A stretch of DNA of 64,000 nucleotides from Phocaeicola dorei (GCF_013009555.1 NZ_CP046176.1:1023501-1087500); one strand, 5' to 3'. Shown: positions 16,987 to 25,806, numbered from the stretch's first letter. The notes: generated by a model not told the origin, from the sequence alone. A program made the numbers and translations.

Positions 16987-18171
16987 TTACATTATCTTTT
17001 TAATTCTTTCCAGTGCTTCAGCCAGTTTTTCTTCTTTGGCACAGAGGGAAATACGTATATAGCGTTTGCCGTTACTGCCGAAGATGAAACCCGGAGTGAT
17101 GAACACACGTGCTTCGTGCAAAACTTTTTCGGTCAGTTCTTCCACGTCATTGTAAGATTCGGGAATACGTCCCCAAAGGAACATACCTACCTGATTGGGA
17201 TCAAAGCTACAACCGAGTACTTTCATAATCTCTTCTGCCAGTTGGCGGCGGCGGCTATATACATTGACGTTCGCTTCTTCGTGCCATTCCACACTATTGT
17301 TGTAAGCTTGTGCGGCGGCCAGTTGCATGGGGCGGAAAGTTCCTGAATCAATATTACTCTTTATTTTCAATATCCATTGTACAAACTGCGCATTGGTGGC
17401 AAGCATTCCCACACGCCAGCCGGGCATATTGTGGCTCTTGCTCATAGAGTTGAACTCGATACAGCATTCTTTGGCTCCGGGCACATTGAGAATACTCAGT
17501 GGTTTTTTGTTCAGAATAAAGCTGTATGGGTTGTCGTTTACAATCACAATATTATGGCGGCGTGCAAAGTTTACCAGCTTTTCATAAAGTTCCATCGTGG
17601 CGTTCGCTCCGGTCGGCATATTGGGATAGTTGGTCCACATAATCTTGACGCGGCTCAAGTCCATCTTCTCCAGTTCATCAAAATCGGGTTGCCAATGGTT
17701 GTCTTCGCACAGGTTGTAGTTCACAATCTCACTGCCCAATATTTTATTTAAAGAGGTGTAGGTAGGATATCCCGGATTGGGAACTAATACTTGGTCACCA
17801 GGATTGACCAATGCCAACGTCACATGCAGGATACCTTCCTTGGAACCGATCAGAGGCTGGATTTCTGTCGCCGGATCAAGATCGACGTGATACCATCGTT
17901 TATACCAGTCGGCCATAGCTTTGCGTAGTTCGGGGATGCCGACAGTAGGTTGGTATCCGTGAACATCGGGGCGTTTTGCTTGCTCGCACAGTACTTGCAC
18001 GGTTTCTTCCGAAGGGGGCATGTCAGGGCTTCCGATGCCCAAACTGATTACATTCTTACCTTCGGCATTCATTTGTGCCACTTCTTTCAGTTTACGGCTG
18101 AAGTAGTATTCGCTAACATTCGCCAGACGGTTTGCCGGCTGAATATTATATGGTTGATGTTCCTTCTGCAT
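16987..18171 (-). CDS. Class I/II aminotransferase, probably aromatic
   Basis: A 394-residue PLP enzyme of the aminotransferase I/II fold. The PLP lysine is in FNSMSKSHNMPGWRVGM; NPGYPTY and the WTNYPNMPTGA segment are family motifs. The start overlaps the pheA end by 26 nt. In an operon with pheA, DAHP synthase/mutase and tyrA, transamination of phenylpyruvate and 4-hydroxyphenylpyruvate to Phe and Tyr is the natural role (inference). Sequence-wise it also resembles LL-diaminopimelate and alanine aminotransferases, so the substrate should be treated as unproven. Confidence 0.88.
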   Translation of the reverse strand: MQKEHQPYNIQPANRLANVSEYYFSRKLKEVAQMNAEGKNVISLGIGSPDMPPSEETVQVLCEQAKRPDVHGYQPTVGIPELRKAMADWYKRWYHVDLDPATEIQPLIGSKEGILHVTLALVNPGDQVLVPNPGYPTYTSLNKILGSEIVNYNLCEDNHWQPDFDELEKMDLSRVKIMWTNYPNMPTGANATMELYEKLVNFARRHNIVIVNDNPYSFILNKKPLSILNVPGAKECCIEFNSMSKSHNMPGWRVGMLATNAQFVQWILKIKSNIDSGTFRPMQLAAAQAYNNSVEWHEEANVNVYSRRRQLAEEIMKVLGCSFDPNQVGMFLWGRIPESYNDVEELTEKVLHEARVFITPGFIFGSNGKRYIRISLCAKEEKLAEALERIKKIM

Positions 18172-18988
18172 ATTCTCCTAATATTTTAAGTTCTTTTGTC
18201 AATGGTGAAACGGCGTCGATAGATTGCTTGTATCTTAAATAATCATTGAAGATCACGTCTACGTAGAACAGATATTCCCATTCTCGGCCTATAATCGGTA
18301 ATGATTGAATCTTGGTCAGGTTTATTTTATAGAAAGAAAAGATAGAGAGCACTTGCGACAAGCTTCCTTCGTTGTGAGGGAGGGAGAAAACGATGTTGGC
18401 TTTGTTTACTTTCGAACGTTCACGTAAGTCATCGGCTTTCCATGGGTCGGCCACTACAAGGAAACGCGTGAAGTTGTGTTTGTTTGTTTCGATGCCTTCT
18501 TCCAATACTTTCATTCCGTATAGATCGGCGGCATATTTGGAACAGATGGCGGCATGACCTTTCAAGTTTTCCCGTTTGATGGCTTCTGCACTTCCTGCTG
18601 TATCTTCCGTTTCTACTATCTTCAGTTTCGGATGTTGCATCAGGAACTCTCGGCATTGTGCCAAGGCAACGGGGTGGGAGTTTACTTCGGTCAATGTATT
18701 CCAGTCATCGTCGGGCAGACACATGAAACTGTGCTTGATGCGTAGTTTGTGTTCTCCGATAATGGTCATTCCACTTTCGCGCAGCAACTCATAGTTATGC
18801 AACAAGCTTCCTGCAATGGTGTTCTCGATAGCAAGCATACCAATGACATTGCTATCCTGTTTCATATTCGAAAAGATTTCTTCGAATGTGGAGCAGCAGA
18901 TTAGTTCGATTTCTTCACCTGGGAAGAATTTGTGGGCGGCAATGTCATGATATGAGCCCGGTACACCTTGTATTGCTATCTTTTTCAT
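18146..18988 (-). CDS. pheA: Prephenate dehydratase
   Basis: 280 residues. The catalytic domain spans about 1-180 (IQGVPGSYHDIAAHKFF, AIENTIAGSLLHNY, and TRFLVVADP). A C-terminal ACT domain has NIVFSLPHNEGSLSQVLSIFSFYKINLTKIQS, with the ESRP-type position replaced by QSLPI. It converts prephenate to phenylpyruvate; the ACT domain normally binds Phe for feedback. It is the first structural gene behind the leader-peptide attenuator at 19004-19158. There is no fused chorismate mutase here because the mutase is on the DAHP synthase. Confidence 0.94.
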   Translation of the reverse strand: MKKIAIQGVPGSYHDIAAHKFFPGEEIELICCSTFEEIFSNMKQDSNVIGMLAIENTIAGSLLHNYELLRESGMTIIGEHKLRIKHSFMCLPDDDWNTLTEVNSHPVALAQCREFLMQHPKLKIVETEDTAGSAEAIKRENLKGHAAICSKYAADLYGMKVLEEGIETNKHNFTRFLVVADPWKADDLRERSKVNKANIVFSLPHNEGSLSQVLSIFSFYKINLTKIQSLPIIGREWEYLFYVDVIFNDYLRYKQSIDAVSPLTKELKILGEYAEGTSTI

Positions 18989-19003
18989 TCGCTATTGTAT
19001 TAT

Positions 19004-19033
19004 AAAAAAATCCCGCTTCTGCCGGAAGCGGGA
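19004..19033 (-). terminator. Attenuator terminator ahead of pheA
   Basis: Minus strand: TCCCGCTTC (19033-19025), loop CGGCA, GAAGCGGGA (19019-19011), then seven U (19010-19004): a perfect 9-bp intrinsic terminator 16 nt before pheA. A second copy of GAAGCGGGA at 19096-19088, inside the leader peptide gene, can pair with the first arm instead and act as antiterminator. Confidence 0.93.
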
Positions 19034-19068
19034 TTTCGTTGTTATTATCACATTGATTTATTCGTTGT

Positions 19069-19158
19069 TTAACGTATACATACAAATTCCCGCTTCACTT
19101 TGTTGCTAAAGTAAAAGTAATAAAAGAAGAAAAAGTATGTATTGTATAATGCTTTCAT
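19069..19158 (-). CDS. Phe/Tyr-rich leader peptide of the aromatic operon
   Basis: A 29-codon frame: MKALYNTYFFFFYYFYF, then SNKVKREFVCIR and stop at 19069. Of residues 5-17, ten are Phe or Tyr, and nine of these are consecutive. It starts 29 nt after the -7 box and ends 35 nt before the terminator hairpin. The antiterminator strand (19096-19088) lies in codons 21-24, a little after the aromatic run. A ribosome stalled for lack of Phe-tRNA or Tyr-tRNA would leave it free, and a ribosome at the stop codon would mask it. This is the classic attenuation layout. I did not find a gene symbol in use for it. Confidence 0.9.
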   Translation of the reverse strand: MKALYNTYFFFFYYFYFSNKVKREFVCIR

Positions 19159-19186
19159 TTTGTTCTTATTGTTATTGAATACGCTG

Positions 19187-19216
19187 CAAAAGTAATATAT
19201 TTCTAGCAAAAACAAA
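19187..19216 (-). promoter_or_regulatory. Promoter of the aromatic operon
   Basis: Minus strand: -33 TTTG (19216-19213), 18-nt spacer, -7 TACTTTTG (19194-19187). It matches the Bacteroides consensus at both boxes and sits just before the leader peptide. Confidence 0.8.
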
Positions 19217-19247
19217 TAAATAAGAAGTTTTTTTTCAATTTTTTTTT

Positions 19248-19604
19248 TTAGACAGTGCCTGTTTGGCTCCTGCTTTCCATAATTCCCGGCATCTGTTGTA
19301 AAGCCCAATCTACTAATCCTTCTATATGTGGTATTAAGCTTTTCCCTCTTTCTGTCAGTTCATATTCTACTCGTGGCGGAACTTCGGCATATACTCTCCG
19401 GCTCACTAGTCCGTCAGTTTCCAGTGTGCGCAGGGTTACAGTCAGCATGCGTTGTGAGATATCGGCTATTGTCTTATGAATATCGCAAAATCGCATGGTT
19501 CCGTTAGCATTTAATGTGATAAGAACTAGCATAGACCACTTATCACCAAGCCTGCACAATACATTCCGTACAGGACAATTATCATCCGGATGAAAATTTT
19601 TCAT
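19248..19604 (-). CDS. HxlR family transcription regulator
   Basis: A 118-residue winged-helix protein with HxlR landmarks: a Cys near the N-terminus (DNCPVRNVLCRLGDKWSML), RFCDIHKTIADISQRMLTVTLRTLETDGLVSR and VPPRVEYELTERGKSL. HxlR regulators such as YodB and HypR sense electrophiles or oxidants through the conserved Cys. It is divergent from a DJ-1/PfpI protein gene 189 bp away, so it probably controls that gene and itself. A dyad AGTA-N7-TACT overlaps its -7 box. The aromatic operon promoter lies just past its stop, but I see no link. Confidence 0.9.
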   Translation of the reverse strand: MKNFHPDDNCPVRNVLCRLGDKWSMLVLITLNANGTMRFCDIHKTIADISQRMLTVTLRTLETDGLVSRRVYAEVPPRVEYELTERGKSLIPHIEGLVDWALQQMPGIMESRSQTGTV

Positions 19605-19702
19605 TTTTTAATATTTCCTATTTCCTTGTCGTTCAACAATGGTTACCTCTATGTAAGTTCCTTATCTACAGGTGCCTTCTTGTTTTTTGGAAGAAGGATA
19701 CT

Positions 19703-19734
19703 TATATTTGTATCACAAAAGTAATAAACTTACT
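19703..19734. promoter_or_regulatory. Divergent hxlR / DJ-1 promoters and candidate HxlR operator
   Basis: Minus-strand -7 TACTTTTG at 19723-19716 and plus-strand -7 TATATTTG at 19703-19710 face away from each other. The dyad AGTAATAAACTTACT (19720-19734) overlaps the first. Its AGTA-N7-TACT form mirrors the spacing known for YodB-type operators (TACT-N7-AGTA). Confidence 0.55.
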
Positions 19735-19793
19735 AAAGATAACTATTGTTTTACTAGATAAATTTATTGTTTCACTTATAATTAGTTAAGATT

Positions 19794-20324
19794 ATGGCAA
19801 AGAAAGTAGCTGTTTTAGCAGTAAATCCGGTGAACGGATTCGGTTTGTTCCAATATTTGGAAGCGTTTTTTGAAAATGCTATATCCTATAAGGTGTATGC
19901 AGTGGCGGAAACAAAGGAAATTAAAACAAACTCGGGTATTGAATTGGTGGCCGATGATGTGATTGCAAATCTTATAGGGCATGAGGATGATTTTGATGCT
20001 TTGGTTTTTGCCTGTGGGGATGCGGTTCCTGTATTCGCTCAAAATGCGGATAAGCCTTATAATGTGGACTTGATGTCGGTCTTGAAAGCATTTGCTGGGA
20101 AAGGAAAGATCCTGATAGGTCATTGTGCTGCAGGCCTGTTGTTTGATTTTGCTGGAATTACAGAGGGAAAGAGATTAGCTGTGCATCCTTTGGCAAAACC
20201 GGCTGTAAGTAAAGGGATGGCTACTGATGAAAAATCGGTTGTTGATGGTAATTTTTATACAGCACAAAGTGAAAACTTTGTTTGGACAATGATGCCTCAG
20301 GTAATTGAAGCCTTGAAAAAATAA
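19794..20324 (+). CDS. DJ-1/PfpI family protein
   Basis: A 176-residue single-domain protein of the class-I glutamine amidotransferase-like superfamily. It has the nucleophile-elbow Cys in LIGHCAAGLLFDFAG and the early acidic position in AVNPVNGFGLFQYLEAF. The set DALVFACGDAVPVF replaces the usual GG stretch. Members act as glyoxalase III, deglycase or chaperone, or are of unknown function. Divergence from hxlR suggests a response to reactive electrophiles (inference). Confidence 0.85.
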   Translation: MAKKVAVLAVNPVNGFGLFQYLEAFFENAISYKVYAVAETKEIKTNSGIELVADDVIANLIGHEDDFDALVFACGDAVPVFAQNADKPYNVDLMSVLKAFAGKGKILIGHCAAGLLFDFAGITEGKRLAVHPLAKPAVSKGMATDEKSVVDGNFYTAQSENFVWTMMPQVIEALKK

Positions 20325-20334
20325 GGGAATTAAT

Positions 20335-20370
20335 GTCGCCCAATGTAGAAATTTCCTATATTTGGGCGAC
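20335..20370. promoter_or_regulatory. Inverted repeat over the patB promoter
   Basis: GTCGCCCAA (20335-20343) and TTGGGCGAC (20362-20370) form a perfect 9-bp dyad. The -7 box TATATTTG (20357-20364) overlaps the right arm, 27 nt before the patB ATG. It may be an operator, or the terminator of the DJ-1 gene that ends at 20324. Confidence 0.6.
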
Positions 20371-20390
20371 AATTCCTAAAAATAGAAACA

Positions 20391-21566
20391 ATGAGATACA
20401 ATTTTGATAAAGTGATAGATCGCAGCGGTACGTCTGCTGAGAAAGTAGAAGGGCTGAAGCATATTTGGGGACGTACGGATTTGATTCCTTTATGGGTGGC
20501 TGATATGGATTTTGCCACAGCTCCTTTTGTAACAGATGCTATCCGTAAACGTTGCGAAAATGAAGTTCTAGGGTATACAGGTAAACCAGATAGCTATTAT
20601 AATGCGATTATAAACTGGGTAAAACAGCGTTATGATCTGGTTGTGGTCAAGGAAATGATAAATTTTGTTCCCGGCATTGTACCAGGTATCGGTATGGCTA
20701 TGAATTGTTTTACTCAGAAAGGGGATAAGGTAATGATTCAACCTCCTGTTTATCATCCTTTTGCATGGGTTACTACTCGTAATGAGCGCACTTTGGTTAC
20801 CAATCCGTTAAAATGGGAAAACGGCATGTATCGTATGGATTTGGATACTTTTCGTGAACAGATTAAAGGTTGTAAGCTGTTTATTTTATGTAATCCTCAT
20901 AATCCGGGTGGCGTTGTGTGGACTGAAGCAGAGTTACGAGCGATAGCTGATATCTGTTATGATGAGAAAGTATTGGTCTTCTCGGATGAAATTCATGCGG
21001 ATTTGACTTTACCTCCTCATACACATCGTCCTTTTGCTACTGTCAGTGAAAAGGCTCGAATGAACTCTGTTACTTTTATGTCTCCTAGCAAGGCTTTTAA
21101 TATGCCGGGACTATCTGCCTCACATGCTCTTATTTTTAATGAAGATTTGTGTAAACGTTTCCGTATCTATATGGATGCCGGTGAGTTGGATATGGGACAT
21201 GTCTTTGCTTTTCTTTCTGTTGAGGCTGCTTATAGTCATGGTACGGAATGGCTTGACCAATGTTTGGCATATATACAAGGAAATATAGATTTTGTAGACG
21301 ATTTTTTGAAAAATCATGCACCTAAAATCAAGGCCATTCGTCCGGAGGCTTCTTATTTAGTTTGGCTGGATTGCCGTGAACTGAAGTTGAGCCAGAAAGA
21401 TTTGAATGAATTCTTTGTAGATAAAGCACATTTGGCATTGAATGACGGGGAGATGTTTGGTAAGGAAGGTATTGGCTTTATGCGTTTAAATGTGGCAAGT
21501 CCGCGTTGTATCATCGAAAAGGCGATGAAACAACTGGCGGATGCTTATCAACTATATATAAAGTGA
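20391..21566 (+). CDS. patB: PatB/MalY-type C-S lyase (cystathionine beta-lyase)
   Basis: A 391-residue PLP enzyme of the MalY/PatB branch of aminotransferases: N-terminus DRSGTSAEKV, LIPLWVADMDFATAPFV, NPHNPGGVVW, and the PLP lysine in MSPSKAFNMPGLSAS. These enzymes cleave cystathionine or cysteine conjugates to thiols, pyruvate and ammonia. Its promoter is covered by a 9-bp inverted repeat. It ends one base before the convergent permease gene. True substrate unknown. Confidence 0.87.
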   Translation: MRYNFDKVIDRSGTSAEKVEGLKHIWGRTDLIPLWVADMDFATAPFVTDAIRKRCENEVLGYTGKPDSYYNAIINWVKQRYDLVVVKEMINFVPGIVPGIGMAMNCFTQKGDKVMIQPPVYHPFAWVTTRNERTLVTNPLKWENGMYRMDLDTFREQIKGCKLFILCNPHNPGGVVWTEAELRAIADICYDEKVLVFSDEIHADLTLPPHTHRPFATVSEKARMNSVTFMSPSKAFNMPGLSASHALIFNEDLCKRFRIYMDAGELDMGHVFAFLSVEAAYSHGTEWLDQCLAYIQGNIDFVDDFLKNHAPKIKAIRPEASYLVWLDCRELKLSQKDLNEFFVDKAHLALNDGEMFGKEGIGFMRLNVASPRCIIEKAMKQLADAYQLYIK

Positions 21567-22568
21567 TTATTTTAAGTATTGCGTCTTGAAAATATTCACG
21601 CATAAAATGAAGATGGATAACAATAACGGTCCGAATATGACACCCATGAATCCGAATAAAGAAAGTCCGATGACTACTCCAAAAATGGTGATGAGTGGAT
21701 GGGTGTCTGCCATCTTCTTTTGCAGAATAAAACGGATGAGATTATCAATGTTTGTTACAATTAATCCACAATAAAGAAGTAATCCGATGGCATGTGTCCA
21801 ATCTCCTGAAAGAGCAAGATAGGCAGCTAGCGGGAACCATACCAATGCTGTTCCTACAATAGGAATGACGGTGGCAAAGCAGGTCAGGAAGCCAAACAAT
21901 AGCGCGCTGGGTACATCAAATAAATAGTAACCTAATGTAGCTATTCCTCCTTGAATGACTGCTAGTAAGGGAATACCTATCGCATTACTCCTTACAATCA
22001 TATTAATTTCTTTCAGTACATTTTTTTTGTTTGTATCGCTGAAAGGAAGTAACTCATAGATATATTTTTCCATTTGAATTCCGCCAATTAGCATGAAATA
22101 GAGAACAAAGACCAATACGAAAGCATTAACGGCAAAGCTACTGATACTTCCCATCAGAAACTGTCCGATGGCAGGAAGAATTGAGGCTATGGATGAAATG
22201 TTTTCCGCATTTAGTAAGTCATATCCCGTCTTGGTATGGAGCCAATCGGCAAGATTGGTTACCGTATGGATAAAACCTGTCGTATCTACGTTTACCGTCT
22301 GTAATTTATTGATTAATAACCATACGGCCAATGATAAAGGTACAAGAAAGCACATAATAGCTTCTATCAAGAGTAAAATGGCTGTAATGCTTTTTTTGAA
22401 ATGCTTTTCTTGGGTAAGATAAAACATTTGTTTTCTTACCATAATGTAAATGGTGCATGCTCCTAAAATACCTCCCATGAAAGGAGACATTTTTATAAAT
22501 AAAATAAGTCCTAATCCCAGTATAATGGTGATAAGGGAGTATTTCCAATATTGTTCTTTTACGCTCAT
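21567..22568 (-). CDS. AI-2E family (PerM/UPF0118) membrane protein
   Basis: 333 residues with about 7-8 membrane segments in the arrangement of the AI-2 exporter-like family. Signatures are GGIATLGYYLFDVPSALLFGFLTCFATVIPIVGTALVW and the C-terminal LFGFMGVIFGPLLL. Members have been linked to autoinducer-2 export or Na+/H+ exchange, so substrate is open. It is convergent with patB, with stops adjacent and no terminator space. The TPR gene lies 59 nt upstream on the same strand. Confidence 0.87.
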   Translation of the reverse strand: MSVKEQYWKYSLITIILGLGLILFIKMSPFMGGILGACTIYIMVRKQMFYLTQEKHFKKSITAILLLIEAIMCFLVPLSLAVWLLINKLQTVNVDTTGFIHTVTNLADWLHTKTGYDLLNAENISSIASILPAIGQFLMGSISSFAVNAFVLVFVLYFMLIGGIQMEKYIYELLPFSDTNKKNVLKEINMIVRSNAIGIPLLAVIQGGIATLGYYLFDVPSALLFGFLTCFATVIPIVGTALVWFPLAAYLALSGDWTHAIGLLLYCGLIVTNIDNLIRFILQKKMADTHPLITIFGVVIGLSLFGFMGVIFGPLLLSIFILCVNIFKTQYLK

Positions 22569-22627
22569 GTGTTTTTTGCTTATTTTGTATATAAATAAAC
22601 AATAAAACGAATTGAAATGTTCCGCTT

Positions 22628-23578
22628 TTAAAACGGAACATTCTTAGTCATGTTTTCATAATTATTGTATTGACCGCTAATATTAATTTCATTTTCAGGA
22701 GCCAGTTCTATTGCTTTCTTCATATCTTCCACAGATCCGTCTTTGTCTCCTTTAAGTAATTTGATACGTCCTCGTTCATGATATGCTTTGGCAAAGTTTG
22801 GATTGATTTCAATGGCTTCATCATATATAACCAATGCTTTGTCAAAATCTTTGTTTGCCAGATATAGTTCGCCTGACAGGATATAGGCCTTTTCATTGAA
22901 CGGATTGAGTGACAATACTTGATTAAAACATTCTTGTGCTTGTTCCGGTTCATTGGTGGCGGCTAGAATTTCTCCTTTCAAGAGCAAGGCTTGTTCGTCG
23001 TCGGGATTGAGGCTGAGTAACTTTTGTATATCTTCAGCAGCATCTTTTGCTTGTTTCATTTTCCAAAGTACTTCAGCGCGTAGCTGGTATGCTTCGGTAT
23101 AATCTTCTTTCAATACGATAGCTTTAGTCAGCATGGCAATGGCAGTGATATCATCTTTCATGCCGATAGCTGCTTTTGCTGTCAAATAGAAAGATAGGGG
23201 GTTCTTATTATCTAAAACCAAAGCTTTTTGGCAGGCATCCTTCATATTTTCGTAATCTTCCTGCATATAGCAGATGCCAGCTAGTGAAAGGAAGGTGTTT
23301 ACTTGTTCAGGATCTTTTGTAGCCATGCGGTCTAGTGTGATACGGGCGTCATCTAGTCGGTTCGCCTGTGTATAAGCAGTGGCTAGCAGGCTGAGAGTTT
23401 CTAATTCATCGTTGATGGCAACTGCCTCTTCAAAACATTTAATGGCATAAGGTAGTTTACCCATACGTTGGGCGCGGATGCCATCGTATTTTAAAATCTC
23501 GAAGTTCTTTTTATCATTTTTCTCTTTTTCGGTTTCGGGGATGTTGTTTCCGCCGAATAAGGATTTAAATAAGCCCAT
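22628..23578 (-). CDS. TPR-repeat protein
   Basis: 316 residues, mostly tetratricopeptide repeats of about 34 residues from residue 35 on (KCFEEAVAINDELETLSLLATAY, ECFNQVLSLNPFNEKAYILSGELYL, VIYDEAIEINPNFAKAYHERGRI). A short N-terminal GLFKSLFGGNN precedes them. No signal peptide, so cytosolic. TPR proteins are scaffolds, and no partner is visible. It ends before the permease and starts 14 nt after the GH84 gene, so it is likely co-transcribed. Confidence 0.85.
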   Translation of the reverse strand: MGLFKSLFGGNNIPETEKEKNDKKNFEILKYDGIRAQRMGKLPYAIKCFEEAVAINDELETLSLLATAYTQANRLDDARITLDRMATKDPEQVNTFLSLAGICYMQEDYENMKDACQKALVLDNKNPLSFYLTAKAAIGMKDDITAIAMLTKAIVLKEDYTEAYQLRAEVLWKMKQAKDAAEDIQKLLSLNPDDEQALLLKGEILAATNEPEQAQECFNQVLSLNPFNEKAYILSGELYLANKDFDKALVIYDEAIEINPNFAKAYHERGRIKLLKGDKDGSVEDMKKAIELAPENEINISGQYNNYENMTKNVPF

Positions 23579-23592
23579 AATTTATAGTTGTT

Positions 23593-25806
23593 TTATTTGT
23601 CTATTGTTATAATAAATCGTCTGAGGTAAATTTCTTGTTCCTGATGCTGCATGTTGGTAAAACGTGCTGCCTTTATTGGTTTCTGTTGTAAACTGGCAGT
23701 CAGTAGGTTCTTTTCTTGTGTAAAGTTTACTTTACTCCAATCTTTTCCATTTGCAGATATCTCAAGGCTTCCCCAAGTTGCGATTTCCGGTTTCCCGAAA
23801 TCTATCTCTATATTTTCTCCGGGATAAACTTGATCCAGTTCGATAGTCAATGAACCATTACCGGGCCATTTGATAACTTCCAGCGCCGGAGAAATCTGAA
23901 TGCGGTTTATCTTTACCTGTAAAGGTAAGTTCTTTATCTGACTGATATCGCTTATTAGTTTATGCGGCATATAGTCGGTTTCAGCATTCAGCAGTGTACT
24001 ATATTTTTGGTTATAGCATTGCGTGACGGTGGCGAAAGTTTGATCAATCAATGGCTTGATTACCCTTCCTGCTGTCTTTATACCCGGCTGGTAAGGGTTT
24101 TGGTTGTATGTCTGGTCAATTTGAAACATTTGTTGTTGTAAGGCTTTCACGTGCTTGTATTTACGCATAAATAAAGATTGGTCATTTTTGTCGTATGCTT
24201 TGACCATTGCCAATACTTCATTTCCGGTTTCTCCCAATAGTTTGAATTGATAAAGCCAAGGCATGATTTCTACTATAATCGGATTTTTATCAGCATGGGC
24301 GACTAAAATATCACTTGATTCAATCATCTGGCTGAAGGTTTCTTGTAGAATAGAGAAATCTTTTTCAGTGTAAGTCTTATTTTTTATGTAACTTTCAGTA
24401 AAGCTTTGCGCTGTAGGTTGGAGATTTACAGATTCCTCTCGGCGATATTTATGTCCATTGGGACCCAAGTCCGAATTGTGGGCAGCAAAGAATTCCAATT
24501 CAGTGGCTGCATCGGGCAAAATGTTCATAATAGCATCTTTCCAAGTTTTTTCACTGTTATATTTTTGGGGATTCCAAGCGTATGAGGCTACACTATAAAT
24601 AGCTATTTTAGAAGCCTCGGCATGTTCCATCGGATTAGTTACAAAGCCAGACATCTGATGGGCTATTTGAGTATCGTTTCCATATACTGGTCCCATGAGC
24701 AGATGATCTCTAACGTAATCGGAAACAGGAAAGTTCCACCATATATATGCCGGACGTTTAATCCGGTCGTTTATCCATTGAATACCATCTTGGGTAATAT
24801 CGGAAATAACTCGGTCTCCTGTCCACATAATTTGTATGGATGGATTCAGTTTGTCTCCTAAAGTAGTAAGATATCCTTTAGCAGGGTCGGACCAACTTTT
24901 ATTGTATTCCGTGGGACACATGATAAGGGGAGTTACATCTGGTTTTACTTTTACAAAATGTTCATCTATGTAGTTCAGCAGTTCTGCTTGTTTCACAGGG
25001 TTAGTACCTTCTCCTGAAATATCATCAAAGAAGACGGCAAAAGAACGGACACCGAGATGATACATCTTTTCAAATTTTGCCAATAATAGTTCACGGTCTT
25101 CCTTATTCCATTTGATGTCTTGCCCTGGATGGATGGCCCAAACAAAATCTATTTCGTTTTCTTGGGCTACTTTTACTAATTCCTGTAATTGTTTTGCTTC
25201 TTTTTCGGGGTAAGGCAAGCGCCAGTTGGGAGAACTATGGTAAGGATCATCTTTAGGACCGTATATATAGGTGTTCATTTTGTTTTCACCATAAAATTGA
25301 AGTTGGCGAAGACGGGCATTATGGCTCCAGGGAGTCCCGTAAAATCCTTCTACGACACCACGGTAGCATATGGCCGGATAGTCTTGTATCTCTATTATCG
25401 GTAATTGGTTATCTTTGAGCAATTGTTTTAAGGTTTGCAAGGCATAGTAGGTTCCACGTTCATCGTTCCCTGCCAGAATTATTTCCTTATTATTGATGGA
25501 TAGATAATAACCTTCCTTTTGGTTGGGGATTTGACGAGTAAACTTGCGGATAGATTTGTCTCCTTTTTCTCCAATATAAATGCGCAAACCGGTATTGGCC
25601 GGGTGTTTTCCACCTAATAAATCTTTTAATTCTTGTACGGCATATGGATTAGCTTCAGTTTCTCCCAAGAGCTGGTAAGTTTCAGGTAAATTGATTTGTC
25701 CGCCTTGTTTGGAAACTTGTTGAGGGATGGGCTGTACATCTATGTTTTGGGCAAAGATAGTACAACCGGTAAAAAGACAAATGATTGCCAGATGCATTTT
25801 TTTCAT
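23593..25806 (-). CDS. GH84 beta-N-acetylglucosaminidase (O-GlcNAcase type)
   Basis: 737 residues, the same length as I recall for B. thetaiotaomicron BT4395. Signal peptide MKKMHLAIICLFTGCTIFAQ, then a GH20b-like N-terminal domain, a GH84 barrel (YRGVVEGFYGTPWSHNARL) and C-terminal helical and beta domains. The catalytic pair Asp261-Asp262 is in AVFFDDISGEG. The family removes beta-linked GlcNAc with substrate assistance; in gut Bacteroides it probably acts on host mucin or glycoproteins. A -7 box (TATCTTTG) lies at 25841-25848. It is next to no SusC/SusD genes, so it is not part of a clear utilisation locus. Confidence 0.94.
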   Translation of the reverse strand: MKKMHLAIICLFTGCTIFAQNIDVQPIPQQVSKQGGQINLPETYQLLGETEANPYAVQELKDLLGGKHPANTGLRIYIGEKGDKSIRKFTRQIPNQKEGYYLSINNKEIILAGNDERGTYYALQTLKQLLKDNQLPIIEIQDYPAICYRGVVEGFYGTPWSHNARLRQLQFYGENKMNTYIYGPKDDPYHSSPNWRLPYPEKEAKQLQELVKVAQENEIDFVWAIHPGQDIKWNKEDRELLLAKFEKMYHLGVRSFAVFFDDISGEGTNPVKQAELLNYIDEHFVKVKPDVTPLIMCPTEYNKSWSDPAKGYLTTLGDKLNPSIQIMWTGDRVISDITQDGIQWINDRIKRPAYIWWNFPVSDYVRDHLLMGPVYGNDTQIAHQMSGFVTNPMEHAEASKIAIYSVASYAWNPQKYNSEKTWKDAIMNILPDAATELEFFAAHNSDLGPNGHKYRREESVNLQPTAQSFTESYIKNKTYTEKDFSILQETFSQMIESSDILVAHADKNPIIVEIMPWLYQFKLLGETGNEVLAMVKAYDKNDQSLFMRKYKHVKALQQQMFQIDQTYNQNPYQPGIKTAGRVIKPLIDQTFATVTQCYNQKYSTLLNAETDYMPHKLISDISQIKNLPLQVKINRIQISPALEVIKWPGNGSLTIELDQVYPGENIEIDFGKPEIATWGSLEISANGKDWSKVNFTQEKNLLTASLQQKPIKAARFTNMQHQEQEIYLRRFIITIDK

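Noticed and set aside
19069..19308. A 79-codon frame that contains the Phe/Tyr leader peptide
   Set aside because: Its upstream part lies over the promoter and an A/T run and begins inside hxlR. The ATG at 19158, after the -7 box, gives the real 29-codon leader.
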